Positions 20,755 through 31,210 are shown, counted from the first letter of the stretch. The stretch is DNA of 64,000 nt from an uncultured bacterium (GCA_947175015.1 CAMWLE010000003.1:20888-84887), one strand, 5' to 3'. Program-made: numbers and translations. Notes: generated from the letters alone by a model not told the origin.

Positions 20755-21615
20755 ATGAACAATATTTTTGGTGTAAAGGTAATGGAGGAATATATCCGTA
20801 TGTGCCATGATGGTGTAAGGCAGGGATGGCATGAGAGGAATGGCGGAAACCTGACTTACCGTATGAAAGAAGAGGAAGTGGCAGAGTGTCGTCCGTATTT
20901 TAAGGAGGAAGCAGGTCCTTGGGTAAAACTTGGAGTACAGGCGGATAATCTGGCAGGAGAGTATTTTATATCCACGGGCAGCGGTAAGTTCTTGCAGAAT
21001 GTGGGATTGGAACCTCAGAACAGCATTTGTATTGTGGAAATCAGCAATACCGGTGATGCCTACCGCATTGTATGGGGATTGGAAAATGGCGGCAGACCTA
21101 CCAGCGAATTCCCGACACATTTTATGAACCATTCTGTCAGAAAGCGTGTCACCAATGGAGCAAACCGGGTGATTTATCATGCGCATACGCCATATGTGAT
21201 CGCGCTGACATATGTGCTGCCTTTGAAGTCGGAAGTATTTACCAGGATGCTTTGGAAGAGTGCCACAGAGTGCTGTGTGGTTTTTCCTGGTGGTGTAGGG
21301 GTCGTGCCCTGGATGGTGCCCGGCGGTCCTGAGATAGCAAAGGCTACCTGTGTTTTGATGGAGAAATTTGATGCGGCAATCTGGGCTTTTCATGGATTAT
21401 TTGTATCCGGTCCTGACTTCGACACTGCCTTTGGTCTGATGCATACCATAGAGAAAGCGGCGCAGATTGCGTCTATTGCATTGGCGGCAACCGGAGGCAA
21501 AGCGCCCCGACAGGTGATTACGGATGATAATCTTCGTGATATAGGCAGGGATTTTGGTGTGTCATTAAATGAAGAAATCCTGGAATATCATTGTGAAGAT
21601 GATTTGTACTATTGA
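20755..21615 (+). CDS. rhaD: Rhamnulose-1-phosphate aldolase
   Basis: Class II aldolase: ISTGSGKFLQNV...NGANRVIYHAHTPYVIALTYVLP...; ATG at 20755 preferred. Confidence 0.92.
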   Translation: MNNIFGVKVMEEYIRMCHDGVRQGWHERNGGNLTYRMKEEEVAECRPYFKEEAGPWVKLGVQADNLAGEYFISTGSGKFLQNVGLEPQNSICIVEISNTGDAYRIVWGLENGGRPTSEFPTHFMNHSVRKRVTNGANRVIYHAHTPYVIALTYVLPLKSEVFTRMLWKSATECCVVFPGGVGVVPWMVPGGPEIAKATCVLMEKFDAAIWAFHGLFVSGPDFDTAFGLMHTIEKAAQIASIALAATGGKAPRQVITDDNLRDIGRDFGVSLNEEILEYHCEDDLYY

Positions 21616-21728
21616 TGTGGAAGTGGGGATAGTGAAGCATTCAGGAAACTGCGTGATGGCACGTACGTGGCTGCCTCTGTCAGGATGGACCATGATAGGA
21701 TATGGGGATGGTCCATCCTGATACTTAT

Positions 21729-21860
21729 CTATTGTTGTTTTTTCGTTACAGGAATCCATACTTCGTATTGTGCGTTTTGCGGGTCAGGATTCAGGTAGAC
21801 CTCTACGTCAGGGGCATAGGCATATTCATATCCGGATGTGGGAAGCCACTCGGTAACCTG
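21729..21860 (-). pseudogene. Remnant of a GyrI-like/AraC effector-binding domain protein (C-terminal ~44 codons only)
   Basis: Reverse strand reads QVTEWLPTSGYEYAYAPDVEVYLNPDPQNAQYEVWIPVTKKQQ*, a typical C-terminus of this fold; no N-terminal part. Confidence 0.75.
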
Positions 21861-21890
21861 TCCTCTCTTTATCCGCACAAAAAAGAGAGG
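21861..21890. terminator. Hairpin CCTCTCTTT...AAAGAGAGG
   Basis: Inverted repeat next to the GyrI-like remnant. Confidence 0.4.
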
Positions 21891-21904
21891 TGAAATACAA
21901 AGGG

Positions 21905-22735
21905 TTAGAAATGTAGGTTATTGCAGGGCATTTGGGCATGAATTAATCTATGTGGGAAATGTAGTTCGTTTATAAGCTTTAATGATTCTGTCATATCTCC
22001 AATATGTTCTCTGCCATGACTGTCACTGGACAGGATGATGGGGCAGGAGAGCGTTTCACATAATTGCAGCAGTCGAACCGCATTTGGTCGGCAGTTTTGG
22101 CGATAACTGTCGGGCAGAAGCGAAACATTGTTGAGTTCCGGCATAACACCATGAGAAAGGGCAGCATTTACAAGTTCCTGATAGTCTACAGGAAAACGGG
22201 AATCATCACAGTGTCCAATGATTTTGACATGGGGATGTTTCATGGCGCGGATATAGGCTTTTGTGTTTTCAGTAACGGAGCCGGAAGTGTAGACAGGACG
22301 GTGCATGCTGATAATGCAATAGTCCAAAGTCTGCAAAATGTCGTCAGGAATATCCAGGTGTCCGGCCGCATCCAGAATATTTGCCTCAACACCATAATAT
22401 AGACGCACGCCAAAGCGGTTGCGTTCGCAGAGAAACAGACTGCGGAAATAGGATAAATCCGCACTTCCCAGGCTGGCAGGTCCATGGTCGCTGATGCCCA
22501 GGAATTTCATCTGCCGTAAGGCTGCTTCTCTGGCCAAATCCGTAATGCTGTCCTTTGTTCCATGACCACTGGCGCAAGTGTGAGTATGTAAGTCTGTTTC
22601 GCAATATATTTTTTCTGTGCTGTCTGAAATCGTATTCATTATTGTGTCTCCTGGCTGCAAATCATATTGTCGGATGGTGTTATGCGTTATATTGTCCGGC
22701 TTGTTTTTCATTATACTATATTTACGGCATATCAC
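21905..22735 (-). CDS. PHP-domain metal-dependent hydrolase (YcdX-like)
   Basis: ETDLHTHTCASGHGTKDSI...LGISDHGPA...IISMHRP...IGHCDDSRFPVDY...ILSSDSHGREHIG. Confidence 0.88.
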   Translation of the reverse strand: MICRKYSIMKNKPDNITHNTIRQYDLQPGDTIMNTISDSTEKIYCETDLHTHTCASGHGTKDSITDLAREAALRQMKFLGISDHGPASLGSADLSYFRSLFLCERNRFGVRLYYGVEANILDAAGHLDIPDDILQTLDYCIISMHRPVYTSGSVTENTKAYIRAMKHPHVKIIGHCDDSRFPVDYQELVNAALSHGVMPELNNVSLLPDSYRQNCRPNAVRLLQLCETLSCPIILSSDSHGREHIGDMTESLKLINELHFPHRLIHAQMPCNNLHF

Positions 22736-22854
22736 AAGGATTTTTTCTTTAATATAATTTTGATTTTAGAAGGAGAATTAGAATGAATACACTTGAGAAT
22801 ACGATTTCTATGATGAGAGTATTGCCAGAAACGGAACAGAATCAAACCCACAGA

Positions 22855-22900
22855 AATCCGTGACACCTCGGTGTTCACGGATTTCCTATTTTTAGCATCC
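22855..22900 (+). terminator. Strong hairpin followed by a T-rich tract
   Basis: GAAATCCGTGAcacctcggtgtTCACGGATTTCctattttt (11-bp perfect arms). Confidence 0.7.
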
Positions 22901-22949
22901 AACCACTTATCAAATTTTGGGGGTCAGGGTTGGATTAACGACTTTCTGA

Positions 22950-23023
22950 TGGAAGCAAAGGGGTTCGAACCCTTGGCCTCCCGCTAGTCAGGCGAGCGCT
23001 CATCCCAGCTGAGCTATGCTTCC
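22950..23023 (-). tRNA. tRNA, apparent anticodon GAC (Val), atypical, no encoded CCA
   Basis: GGAAGCA-TA-GCTC-AGCTGGGAT-GAGC-G-CTCGC-CTGACTA-GCGGG-AGGCC-AAGGG-TTCGAAC-CCCTT-TGCTTCC; all four stems pair. Confidence 0.8.
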
Positions 23024-23122
23024 ATGTCTCTACTATAACACAGTTGAGGGAAAAAGGGAAGAGGAAAATGCGCTTGACAGAATAGAAGTTTCAACAGATA
23101 ATTTTATGGGAGGGAGGATGTT

Positions 23123-24097
23123 ATGGGAGTAAGCAGTGGTATTGAAGTGAAGAAAATTCGCGTTGGAAATTTGCTGCTGCCGTCCAATGTGTTGATGGCA
23201 CCGCTTGCAGGATATACTTGTTATCCGTTTCGGATGCTTGCATATGAGTTGGGGGCCGGATTATGTTTTACGGAGATGTGCAGCGCCAATGCGTTAAAAT
23301 ATGAAGATAGAGCTACAAAGCGTCTGCTGGTGACTACAGAGGATGAGAAGATAAAAGCGGTACAGTTACTTGGCGGTAATCCGGCGGTGATGGAGCGGAT
23401 GGCGGGAAGTGAGCTTCTGAAGGATTTTGACGTGATTGATATCAATATGGGCTGTCCAGTGCCCAATGTATTTAAGAGCGGCGAGGGCAGCGCGCTGATG
23501 CTGGATTGGAAAAGGGCATCTGCGATTATCCGTGGATGTAAAAAGAGCGGAAAAACAGTGTCGGTGAAATGTCGTACCGGTATCCGTGAAGATGATATGT
23601 TTGCAGCGGAATTCGCACGAATGTGTGAAGCTTCCGGGGCGGATATGATTACGATCCATGGCAGGAGCCGAAGTATGATGTATGACGGAAAACCATATGT
23701 AAAAGAAATTGCTTTGGCGAAGGCTGCGGTGTCCATACCGGTGATTGCCAATGGCGGAATCTTTTCTGTGGAAGATGCGGAAAAAATGATGGAGCAGACA
23801 GGGGCGGACGGGGTGATGCTGGCTCGTTACGGACTGGAACATCCGTTTATATTCAGCGAACTGACCGGGAAGTCTTGTGAAAAGACTGCATTGCAGATTT
23901 TGATGGAACAAATAGAATTGACCACGCGGTATTATGATGAGACTTTTACCTTGGGATATATGAAAAAAATTGCATCATATATGATGAAGAAGCGTAAAGG
24001 AACCAAGAAATATAAGGAACAGTTGTTTAAGAGCGGAAGTTTGGAAGAGTTGCGTGAAGTTATAACATTGATTTTTCATGATCGGGAAGAGAATTGA
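23123..24097 (+). CDS. dus: tRNA-dihydrouridine synthase
   Basis: NVLMAPLAGYTCYPFRMLAYELGAGLCFTEM...DVIDINMGCPVPNVFKSGEGSALM...ITIHGRSRSMMYDG. Confidence 0.93.
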   Translation: MGVSSGIEVKKIRVGNLLLPSNVLMAPLAGYTCYPFRMLAYELGAGLCFTEMCSANALKYEDRATKRLLVTTEDEKIKAVQLLGGNPAVMERMAGSELLKDFDVIDINMGCPVPNVFKSGEGSALMLDWKRASAIIRGCKKSGKTVSVKCRTGIREDDMFAAEFARMCEASGADMITIHGRSRSMMYDGKPYVKEIALAKAAVSIPVIANGGIFSVEDAEKMMEQTGADGVMLARYGLEHPFIFSELTGKSCEKTALQILMEQIELTTRYYDETFTLGYMKKIASYMMKKRKGTKKYKEQLFKSGSLEELREVITLIFHDREEN

Positions 24098-24128
24098 TTG
24101 TAACCATATCATTGAGAGTGGAGTTATT

Positions 24129-27100
24129 ATGGAAAAGTATCATATAAAAGACGGAAAATTAGAGTCTTATACAGGAAGAGAAGAAAATATCACAGTTCCG
24201 GAAGGAATCCATACCATTGGGGAAGGGGCATTTAAAGGATGTGTATCATTGCGGAAAGTGGTATTGCCTTCAGGCCTTCGATATATTATGGGGGATGCTT
24301 TTAAGGGATGCAGGAAACTGGAGGAGGTAGAAATTCCGGAAGGTGTCATATATATTGGGAGCTATGCTTTCCACCGTTGTCATGCGCTGAAACGGGTACT
24401 TCTGCCGCAATCTGTGGAAGAGCTGGGGGATTGTGCGTTTCTGTACTGTGACAGTTTGAAAGAAGTGCGAATACCAGGTGTGAAGCGGCTTGGAACACAG
24501 GCGTTCGCAAATGGAATATCCTTAGAAAGGCTTGAAGTATCTGAGAAGTTGGAGGAAAGCTGTATTTGTGATGTTTTTACAGGATGTGGGAAAGTAACGG
24601 AGATTTCCTTTGCGGGTGGGGCATGTGTTCGGATGCCGAATGTAGTGGAGGTGGCAGCGGGTGGGATGCAGGTGCCGCCTCTTGTGCTGCTGATTGTGCG
24701 GGACATTCTGCGTATGATGGAATTGGAAGGCAGGTGTCTGATTCGTTTTCGGGTCAACATTAAGCATGTGGAGGTGCCGGAAGGGATAACATGTCTGGCC
24801 AAAAGTTGTTTTTATGATATGCGGGGCATTATTACCGTGAAACTTCCCAAGTCTCTAAAAAGCATTGAAAGCAGAGCATTTCGCAATTGTATCAGTCTGG
24901 AAAAGGTGTGCTTTGGCGGGGCACAGGTGCAGATTCATAAGGATGCGTTTAGAAACTGTACCTCCCTGAAAACTGTCAGAACATGTGACGGGAAAGAGTA
25001 TACTTTTGAGGGGATATCCCATATTAAAATGATGAACACAGGGAATACAGGTGCAGATGGGGCCTTAGAGAAAGTGTTGGAAGCAGGAGAGGCTTGTGCT
25101 ATATCTGTGGGACAGAAGGTATCAGGGAGAGCTGGGGACTTGGAGGTAAATGTGGTTTCCGATTTGATTCTGGATTTGGTCCGCGTGGTGCATAAACAGG
25201 TACTGGGAAATTTCAGGTTAAGCGGTACAATGCTTCTAAAATATCTTGGTGCGGAATCCAGGGTAATTGTTCCTGAAGGTGTCACCAGGATTGCGGAAGA
25301 GGCGTTTGCGGGAAAGGAAAATATTGATAAGGTAATATTGCCGGAGAGTTTGCGCGAGATCGGGGCAGAGGCATTCCGAGATTGTCTGTTGCTGCAGACA
25401 ATTACCTTGCCTGAGGGATTGGAACGAATTGGGAAAGGCGCTTTTGAGAATTGTGTGAAACTGCTCCGTATCAGTCTGCCGTCCAAAATCAGTACATTGG
25501 AGGCAAGGGTATTTCGGCATTGTCGGGCATTACAGGAGGTACAGTTTTCGGAAAGGCTTTTGACAATTGAAGAAAGCGCTTTTTATGGTTGTTTTGCGTT
25601 AAGAAAGGTACAGTTCCCGGAAAGTCTGACATTTATCGGCGAGATGGCATTTTATCGTTGCAGTGGTTTGAAGGAGGTGCGTATTCCGGCAAAGGCTTCT
25701 TATGTGAAAAGTCTTGCTTTTGCAAAAAGCGGATTGCGGAAAGTGTGGGTGTCCGGAAGGGTGGATGGGATTCCCAATGGCAGGATGTATGGAGAAGGTG
25801 TGTTTGCGGATTGCATGAAATTGAAGACGTTATTATTGGAGGAAGGGGTACAACATATTCCGGATAAATTTGCTTGTGGTTGTGCTGCTCTGGATCGAGT
25901 GGTATTGCCTAAGTCTCTGAAATCTGTGGGGAGACATCCTTGGGAGGGAACAGCGTTCCTGGCGCAATGGCGTAGCAAGCAGGCAGAACAAATGCAATTG
26001 GAAGCAGGTCGAAATCAGCAGACAATGCAGTTGGATGTCAATCAAAACCAGCAGACATTGAAAAAGGACACAAGTCAAGACTGGCAACATTTGGATGGAA
26101 TGCGGTTAAGCAATGTACAAAGGGAAGCGGCGCCGGATACAGATGAGGGCATTTTTTGGGATGGGCGGCATCTGGAGGGAGAAGTATGGCTTTCGGATTC
26201 TGTGCGCATTGTGTCAGGAGGTGCCTTTTACGGTAACAGGAAAGTGACTGAGATTCATTTGCCGGATAGTGTACAGTTTATTGGTGCGGCAGCGTTTAAG
26301 GGGTGCAGGGAATTGCGTCGGGTGTGGCTGCCGGCAGGGATAAAGCATTTGGAAGCGGAGGTGTTCGCCGGGTGCGGTGAACTGGAAGAAATATGTCTGG
26401 TGCAAACGCCTGTGTCGGATGTAGAAAGGTCTGCGTTGGACGAAATGCCTGCTGCGGAAGAAACATTTGTGTCGGCCGATTTATCGGCAAGAGGCCGAAC
26501 AGTTGGGGCCAAACTTTTTCCGGTCTGGGATACAATAGGGGAACGGGCTTTTTATCAGTGTAGAAAATTGAAAGTGTTGCGGCTGGAGCAGGCAAAAAGT
26601 ATTGGGAAAGAGGCTTTGGCAGGGTGTACTGCTCTGGGACGGAGTAATGTGGCGGTCAATCTTCAGATAGGGGAGAGGGCCTTTGAGAATACTCAATTTC
26701 TGGAGAATAGGGAAGACGGCTTTTCTATTGTAGGGAATGTTATAGTGGCTGGTGAGGCATGCAGCGGAGAGGTGTGTCTGCCGGAAGGCGTGATTGGGAT
26801 TGCACCCTATTCATTTTCAGGAAACAGAGAGATAACAAAACTGGTATTGCCGGATAGTCTTCAATGGATAGGAGAAGGCGCCTTTTTTGGATGCAGCGGA
26901 CTGTATGCTGTGAAATTCCCGAAAGGGCTGCGCAGGATAGGAGCCAGAGCTTTTGAAAAGTGTATTTCTTTACAGGAGATAGAATGTAGTGCATGGCAGG
27001 CAGGCCCTTTGGCTTTTTCCGGTTGTATTTCCATTAGAAGGGCAGTGCTTCCGGAGCTGCAAATTCTGGAGAAGCGTCTTTTTGCCGGTTGCTGTAACCT

Positions 27101-28511
27101 GGAAGAATGTATCTGTGAAAAAGCGAAAGCGGTACAGTCTTTTTGCTTCAGCGGCTGCAGAAAACTGAGAGGATTTTCTTTTGACAAGCTTTATGTTGTG
27201 CGGGAGTATGCGTTTGAAGGATGTGAAAGCATAAAAAGCGCGGCATTTGGAGATGGGATTTGTCTTGGAGAGCATGCGTTGGAGGACTGCTGTGGACTTG
27301 AAAAAATCATTCTGACAGGAGAACAGGGAACCATGCAATTACGGGAATATGCTTTTTCCGGCTGCACGTCATTGCGGCAGGTGGTGCATCGGGGAAAAGA
27401 ATGGATGTTTAAATGCTATGGAGATATTCTTTCGGAACATATTCCTGAGACAGTGAGACTTCTGTTCCATAGTGCATTTAGCTGTTTTGAGGTGGAAGAA
27501 GAGAAATCTCTATGCGGCTATCGTGGAGCGGCCCGGAGGGTGAGGATTCCGGAGGGTATCTGCCGGATAGAAGCAGAGGTGTTCCGGGATTGCTTGCTGC
27601 TGCAAGAAGTGATATTTCCGCAGAGTGTGGAATATATCGGTGCAAGGGCATTTCATGGAACGGCCTGGATGGAACGGCGCAGGAAAGAATCTCCTATGGT
27701 GGTGGTAAAGGATATGCTTTTGGATGGGTCCGGATGTGAGGGAGCGGTAGAGGTTTCGGCAGAGATTCGTCTGGTATGCGGATGGGCGTTTGCGAACGGT
27801 CTGGGGATAGAGAGGATTCGTTTCGCATCTGCAAGAGTACAGGTGGAAGAATATGCGTTCCGAAACTGTATCCATTTGCGGGAAATGGTGCTGCCGGATG
27901 GGGCCAGTGTAAAATTTACGGGAATCGGAGATCGGGAGAAGGATTTGCCGCCTCTGGCAAAACAGGCAGTGATGGACAGCATGAATTGTTTTAAGACGAA
28001 CCAGGAAGGTGTGCTTATGGAGTGTACCGGAAATATCTCCAGGCTTACGCTGGCCTATGGTATTACTGCTGTAGGTGAAGGCGCTTTTCAGGACGGAAAT
28101 CTGCTGACGGAGATTACATTTCCGGATACAGTCAAGACAATTGGAAAGCGTGCTTTTGCAGGTTGTAAATGGTTGAGTGAGGTCAGGCAGGCGAAAGGGG
28201 TGGAGTGTATTGGCGAAATGGCATTTTCGGGTTGCGGGGTACTGAGATTTGTAGAGTTATCGGAGCAGCTACGGCAGATAGGAGCAAGGGCATTTGAAAA
28301 CTGTACCTCATTGGAGGAAATACAGATACCGGAAGGTGTGGAAGAAATTCCGGAAAGGGCATTTTATCGTTGTCACAGCCTGAAAAGTGTTCGGCTTCCC
28401 GCCAGTTTGAGAAGAATTGGTAAAGAAGCATTTGCGTTTTGCAGAGAGTTGAGGAAAATCCAGATGCCGGAAGGCGTACATGTGGAAGAAAGGGCGTTCT
28501 TTTTTGACTGA
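24129..28511 (+). CDS. Giant LRR_5 (BspA-type) leucine-rich repeat protein without an evident signal peptide
   Basis: Dozens of IxxxAFxxCxxLxxVxLPxxLxxI repeats; N-terminus MEKYHIKDGKLESYTGREENITVPEGIHTIGEGAFKGC. Confidence 0.9.
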   Translation: MEKYHIKDGKLESYTGREENITVPEGIHTIGEGAFKGCVSLRKVVLPSGLRYIMGDAFKGCRKLEEVEIPEGVIYIGSYAFHRCHALKRVLLPQSVEELGDCAFLYCDSLKEVRIPGVKRLGTQAFANGISLERLEVSEKLEESCICDVFTGCGKVTEISFAGGACVRMPNVVEVAAGGMQVPPLVLLIVRDILRMMELEGRCLIRFRVNIKHVEVPEGITCLAKSCFYDMRGIITVKLPKSLKSIESRAFRNCISLEKVCFGGAQVQIHKDAFRNCTSLKTVRTCDGKEYTFEGISHIKMMNTGNTGADGALEKVLEAGEACAISVGQKVSGRAGDLEVNVVSDLILDLVRVVHKQVLGNFRLSGTMLLKYLGAESRVIVPEGVTRIAEEAFAGKENIDKVILPESLREIGAEAFRDCLLLQTITLPEGLERIGKGAFENCVKLLRISLPSKISTLEARVFRHCRALQEVQFSERLLTIEESAFYGCFALRKVQFPESLTFIGEMAFYRCSGLKEVRIPAKASYVKSLAFAKSGLRKVWVSGRVDGIPNGRMYGEGVFADCMKLKTLLLEEGVQHIPDKFACGCAALDRVVLPKSLKSVGRHPWEGTAFLAQWRSKQAEQMQLEAGRNQQTMQLDVNQNQQTLKKDTSQDWQHLDGMRLSNVQREAAPDTDEGIFWDGRHLEGEVWLSDSVRIVSGGAFYGNRKVTEIHLPDSVQFIGAAAFKGCRELRRVWLPAGIKHLEAEVFAGCGELEEICLVQTPVSDVERSALDEMPAAEETFVSADLSARGRTVGAKLFPVWDTIGERAFYQCRKLKVLRLEQAKSIGKEALAGCTALGRSNVAVNLQIGERAFENTQFLENREDGFSIVGNVIVAGEACSGEVCLPEGVIGIAPYSFSGNREITKLVLPDSLQWIGEGAFFGCSGLYAVKFPKGLRRIGARAFEKCISLQEIECSAWQAGPLAFSGCISIRRAVLPELQILEKRLFAGCCNLEECICEKAKAVQSFCFSGCRKLRGFSFDKLYVVREYAFEGCESIKSAAFGDGICLGEHALEDCCGLEKIILTGEQGTMQLREYAFSGCTSLRQVVHRGKEWMFKCYGDILSEHIPETVRLLFHSAFSCFEVEEEKSLCGYRGAARRVRIPEGICRIEAEVFRDCLLLQEVIFPQSVEYIGARAFHGTAWMERRRKESPMVVVKDMLLDGSGCEGAVEVSAEIRLVCGWAFANGLGIERIRFASARVQVEEYAFRNCIHLREMVLPDGASVKFTGIGDREKDLPPLAKQAVMDSMNCFKTNQEGVLMECTGNISRLTLAYGITAVGEGAFQDGNLLTEITFPDTVKTIGKRAFAGCKWLSEVRQAKGVECIGEMAFSGCGVLRFVELSEQLRQIGARAFENCTSLEEIQIPEGVEEIPERAFYRCHSLKSVRLPASLRRIGKEAFAFCRELRKIQMPEGVHVEERAFFFD

Positions 28512-28583
28512 TAGTAATTCAAAAACCGGCAGGGCACACAGAGGAAAACGGATAGAGAATAGATAGAAAGAAGTGATATTGAG

Positions 28584-29669
28584 ATGTATTATCGGAAACT
28601 GGGAAATACAGGGTTGATGATTTCGGAGATAGGCTTTGGGACAATCCCTGTCTTGCAGGGCAGTGTGCCGGTTTTGCCGGAGTATTTTAATCTGGAGGAA
28701 GAAGAGGCGCTTGCGGTGATGGAACACGGATTTTCACTTGGTTGTAATCTCTTTGACACAGCCATTGTGCCGGAGTATGGAGATGCGGAAGTGAAACTGG
28801 GAAAATTTGCGGAGCGTGTGGGCAGAGAGCGGATTATTATTTCGGATAAGGCGCGTTTTTATGATGGCAATGAAATGTATCAGGCAGTAGAGTGTTCCTG
28901 TGAAACTATGGGAACGACACCGGATATCTATTTTGTACATCAGGTGGATGGAGAACATGAGGATGAGGTGTTTCGGAAGGGCGGTGCGCTGGATGCGCTT
29001 ACCGAGCTGAAAGGTGAGGGGAAAATCCGGTTTACGGGGATTGCCTCTCACTATTATGATACCTTGTTGCGTGGTGCAATGGATGAACGGGTGGATGTGC
29101 TGCAGGGCAGCGGCAATCTATTGGAGCGTGGGATGCTGGATCGGATGCGGGAGGAGAGGCAATTTCGGGAGAAGGGGCTATTGATCAATAAGGTTTACGC
29201 GGCAGGACTTCTTCCGGCACGATTTCCGGTGAGAACTTTAATCGGCTCGGTGCTTGCCTATCCTGTGTCCGGTGTGCTGATTGGGCTGGGAACCATAGAA
29301 CAGATAGATGCAGCAATGGATTGGGATGTAAAGAAGGAAACGGGAGAGCTGCTTTCCTTTGACGAGGTGTTGACCGTTTTGGAAAGGGAGTATGCGCCGA
29401 TTCCCTGTGATCGCTGCCAGAGATGTATATGTCCACATGGAACGGAAATTCATACGTTATTCCGACAGTATCAATACTTTTTCCTGGGAAAGGATTACTG
29501 GGCATTGAAGAAGATGGGGCTGGGGATAGCAAAAAGCGCTGCATATTGCCGAAAATGTACCCGGATGTCCTGTCTGGAGATGTGCCCAAAGAAGATACGT
29601 ATTCCTGATGAAATGCAGAAATTGGAGAGACTGGTCAATGCGCATCCCATTGTCAGGAAAGAGGAATAA
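28584..29669 (+). CDS. Aldo/keto reductase with C-terminal 4Fe-4S ferredoxin-like domain
   Basis: MYYRKLGNTGLMISEIGFGTIP...; CDRCQRCICPHG...CRKCTRMSCLEMCPKKI. Confidence 0.88.
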   Translation: MYYRKLGNTGLMISEIGFGTIPVLQGSVPVLPEYFNLEEEEALAVMEHGFSLGCNLFDTAIVPEYGDAEVKLGKFAERVGRERIIISDKARFYDGNEMYQAVECSCETMGTTPDIYFVHQVDGEHEDEVFRKGGALDALTELKGEGKIRFTGIASHYYDTLLRGAMDERVDVLQGSGNLLERGMLDRMREERQFREKGLLINKVYAAGLLPARFPVRTLIGSVLAYPVSGVLIGLGTIEQIDAAMDWDVKKETGELLSFDEVLTVLEREYAPIPCDRCQRCICPHGTEIHTLFRQYQYFFLGKDYWALKKMGLGIAKSAAYCRKCTRMSCLEMCPKKIRIPDEMQKLERLVNAHPIVRKEE

Positions 29670-29907
29670 GGGCTTCGTCACGTTCTGTTTCCATGAAGCC
29701 AAGTTTTTCATAAAGACATTTGGCAGCAATGTTTCCCTCGATATAACAAAGGATTACTTTATTATATTTGCCGTCGTGTTTCATATTGTCCAGTACGAGC
29801 TTTGCTGCGGCAAGGCCGTATCCGTTTCCCTGGTATTGCTCGTCTATAAACAGAAGTGTTTTTGTTTCTTCTGACAATTCGACATAAGAAAACGACATTT
29901 CATCCAT
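29653..29907 (-). pseudogene. GNAT acetyltransferase C-terminal remnant
   Basis: 84 aa: IDEQYQGNGYGLAAAKLVLDNM...NIAAKCLYEKLGFMETERDE; N-terminal half missing, in-frame stop just upstream, overlaps the AKR 3' end. Confidence 0.65.
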
Positions 29908-29971
29908 TTCATATATTCAATATCTCATAAAGCATGTATGATATAGAAAATGGTATCAGGAAAGGAGGAGC

Positions 29972-30697
29972 ATGAGAGGAGTTTTATATTTTTGTCTGAT
30001 GGTAGTGGTGATTTTGATGATTTGCTTGATTTGGATGTTGCTGCTGTATGAAAAAATGCGCAGACAATATGAAAATCTGAGTATCAGCTACCAGCAATTG
30101 CAGAACATGAATGAAACCCTGCGAAGCCAACGCCATGATTATCTGAATCATATGCAGATAGTATACGGAATGCTGGAGTTACAGGAATATGAAGAGCTTC
30201 ATGGTTATCTGGAGCCGATTTACACCAGTATGATGAAGACAGGGAAGGCAATTCGGACTTCGATTCCTGCAGTGAATGCATTGCTTATGGCAAAATTGGG
30301 AGAGGCGGAGAAGGAAGGGATCGATTTCTACATAGAGGTGAAATCGGATCTGAAAAAGCTGAGGATAGAGCCCTGGGAACTATGTAAAGTGCTGTCTAAT
30401 CTGATTGATAATGCCATCACGGCGCTGCATGATAAGATGGGAGAACGGAAATTGGTATTGGATATCAGTGAAAGCAAAGAAGCATATGTATTTGCAGTCA
30501 GTAATAATGGCGCTCCCATACCAAAGGAGAAACAGACAGCAATTTTTCTGCCGGGTGTGACTACCAAGCAGGGAGATGGACATGGAATGGGATTGTTTAT
30601 TGTGTCAAATGTGTTAAAAGCTAATCAAGGAAGCATTCGGCTGCAGTCAGACGAAGAGGAAACACTATTTGTTGTGCAGATACAGAAGGAGGTGTAG
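29972..30697 (+). CDS. Sensor histidine kinase (SpoOB/GHKL type), single TM, no obvious sensor domain
   Basis: LRSQRHDYLNHMQIVYGMLELQEYEELHGYL (H-box), NLIDNAITAL (N-box), HGMGLFIVSNVLKANQGSI (G-box). Confidence 0.88.
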   Translation: MRGVLYFCLMVVVILMICLIWMLLLYEKMRRQYENLSISYQQLQNMNETLRSQRHDYLNHMQIVYGMLELQEYEELHGYLEPIYTSMMKTGKAIRTSIPAVNALLMAKLGEAEKEGIDFYIEVKSDLKKLRIEPWELCKVLSNLIDNAITALHDKMGERKLVLDISESKEAYVFAVSNNGAPIPKEKQTAIFLPGVTTKQGDGHGMGLFIVSNVLKANQGSIRLQSDEEETLFVVQIQKEV

Positions 30698-30702
30698 TCA
30701 AA

Positions 30703-31182
30703 ATGGAAATTAGCACGATCATAGGAATTATCATATTGATCGTTGGTTTTGTGTTGGTGGCGCTTGAGTTGGTGCTGCCGGGATTCGGCCTGCCAGGTAT
30801 TGCAGGCGGCATATGTCTGTTAGCAGGGATATTTCTTACGGCGCGGACAGTGGAAGAAGGTATTCTGATTGCCATAGTTGTCATCGTGATATTGGGAATA
30901 CTGATGACTGTCATATTAGGGCTTCTGGCCCATCAGAAAGTGAAATCACCTATTATTTTGGACAGTGAGGTAAAAGGGACAGAATCTTTTTTAAATTCCT
31001 CCGATCTGGAGTATCTGCTGAATCGGGAGGGAATTGCACTGACGGATCTTAGGCCGGTGGGTAAGGGGGAGTTTGACGGAATTGGATTGGATATTTATTC
31101 CGATGATGCCTATATTGAGAAAGGAACTCATGTTGTGATCTGTAAAATCAGCGAAAACAGATTACTTGTAAAGAAAAAGTAA
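30703..31182 (+). CDS. NfeD family membrane protein (short form)
   Basis: [41 protein letters not shown]; adjacent floA. Confidence 0.88.
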   Translation: MEISTIIGIIILIVGFVLVALELVLPGFGLPGIAGGICLLAGIFLTARTVEEGILIAIVVIVILGILMTVILGLLAHQKVKSPIILDSEVKGTESFLNSSDLEYLLNREGIALTDLRPVGKGEFDGIGLDIYSDDAYIEKGTHVVICKISENRLLVKKK

Positions 31183-31210
31183 ACGGGAAAGTGGAAGTGA
31201 GGGAGAAAGT

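Noticed and set aside
26255-26512. Numerous minus-strand ORFs opposite the LRR gene
   Set aside because: GC-biased repeats on the coding strand keep the opposite strand open; no recognisable domains.
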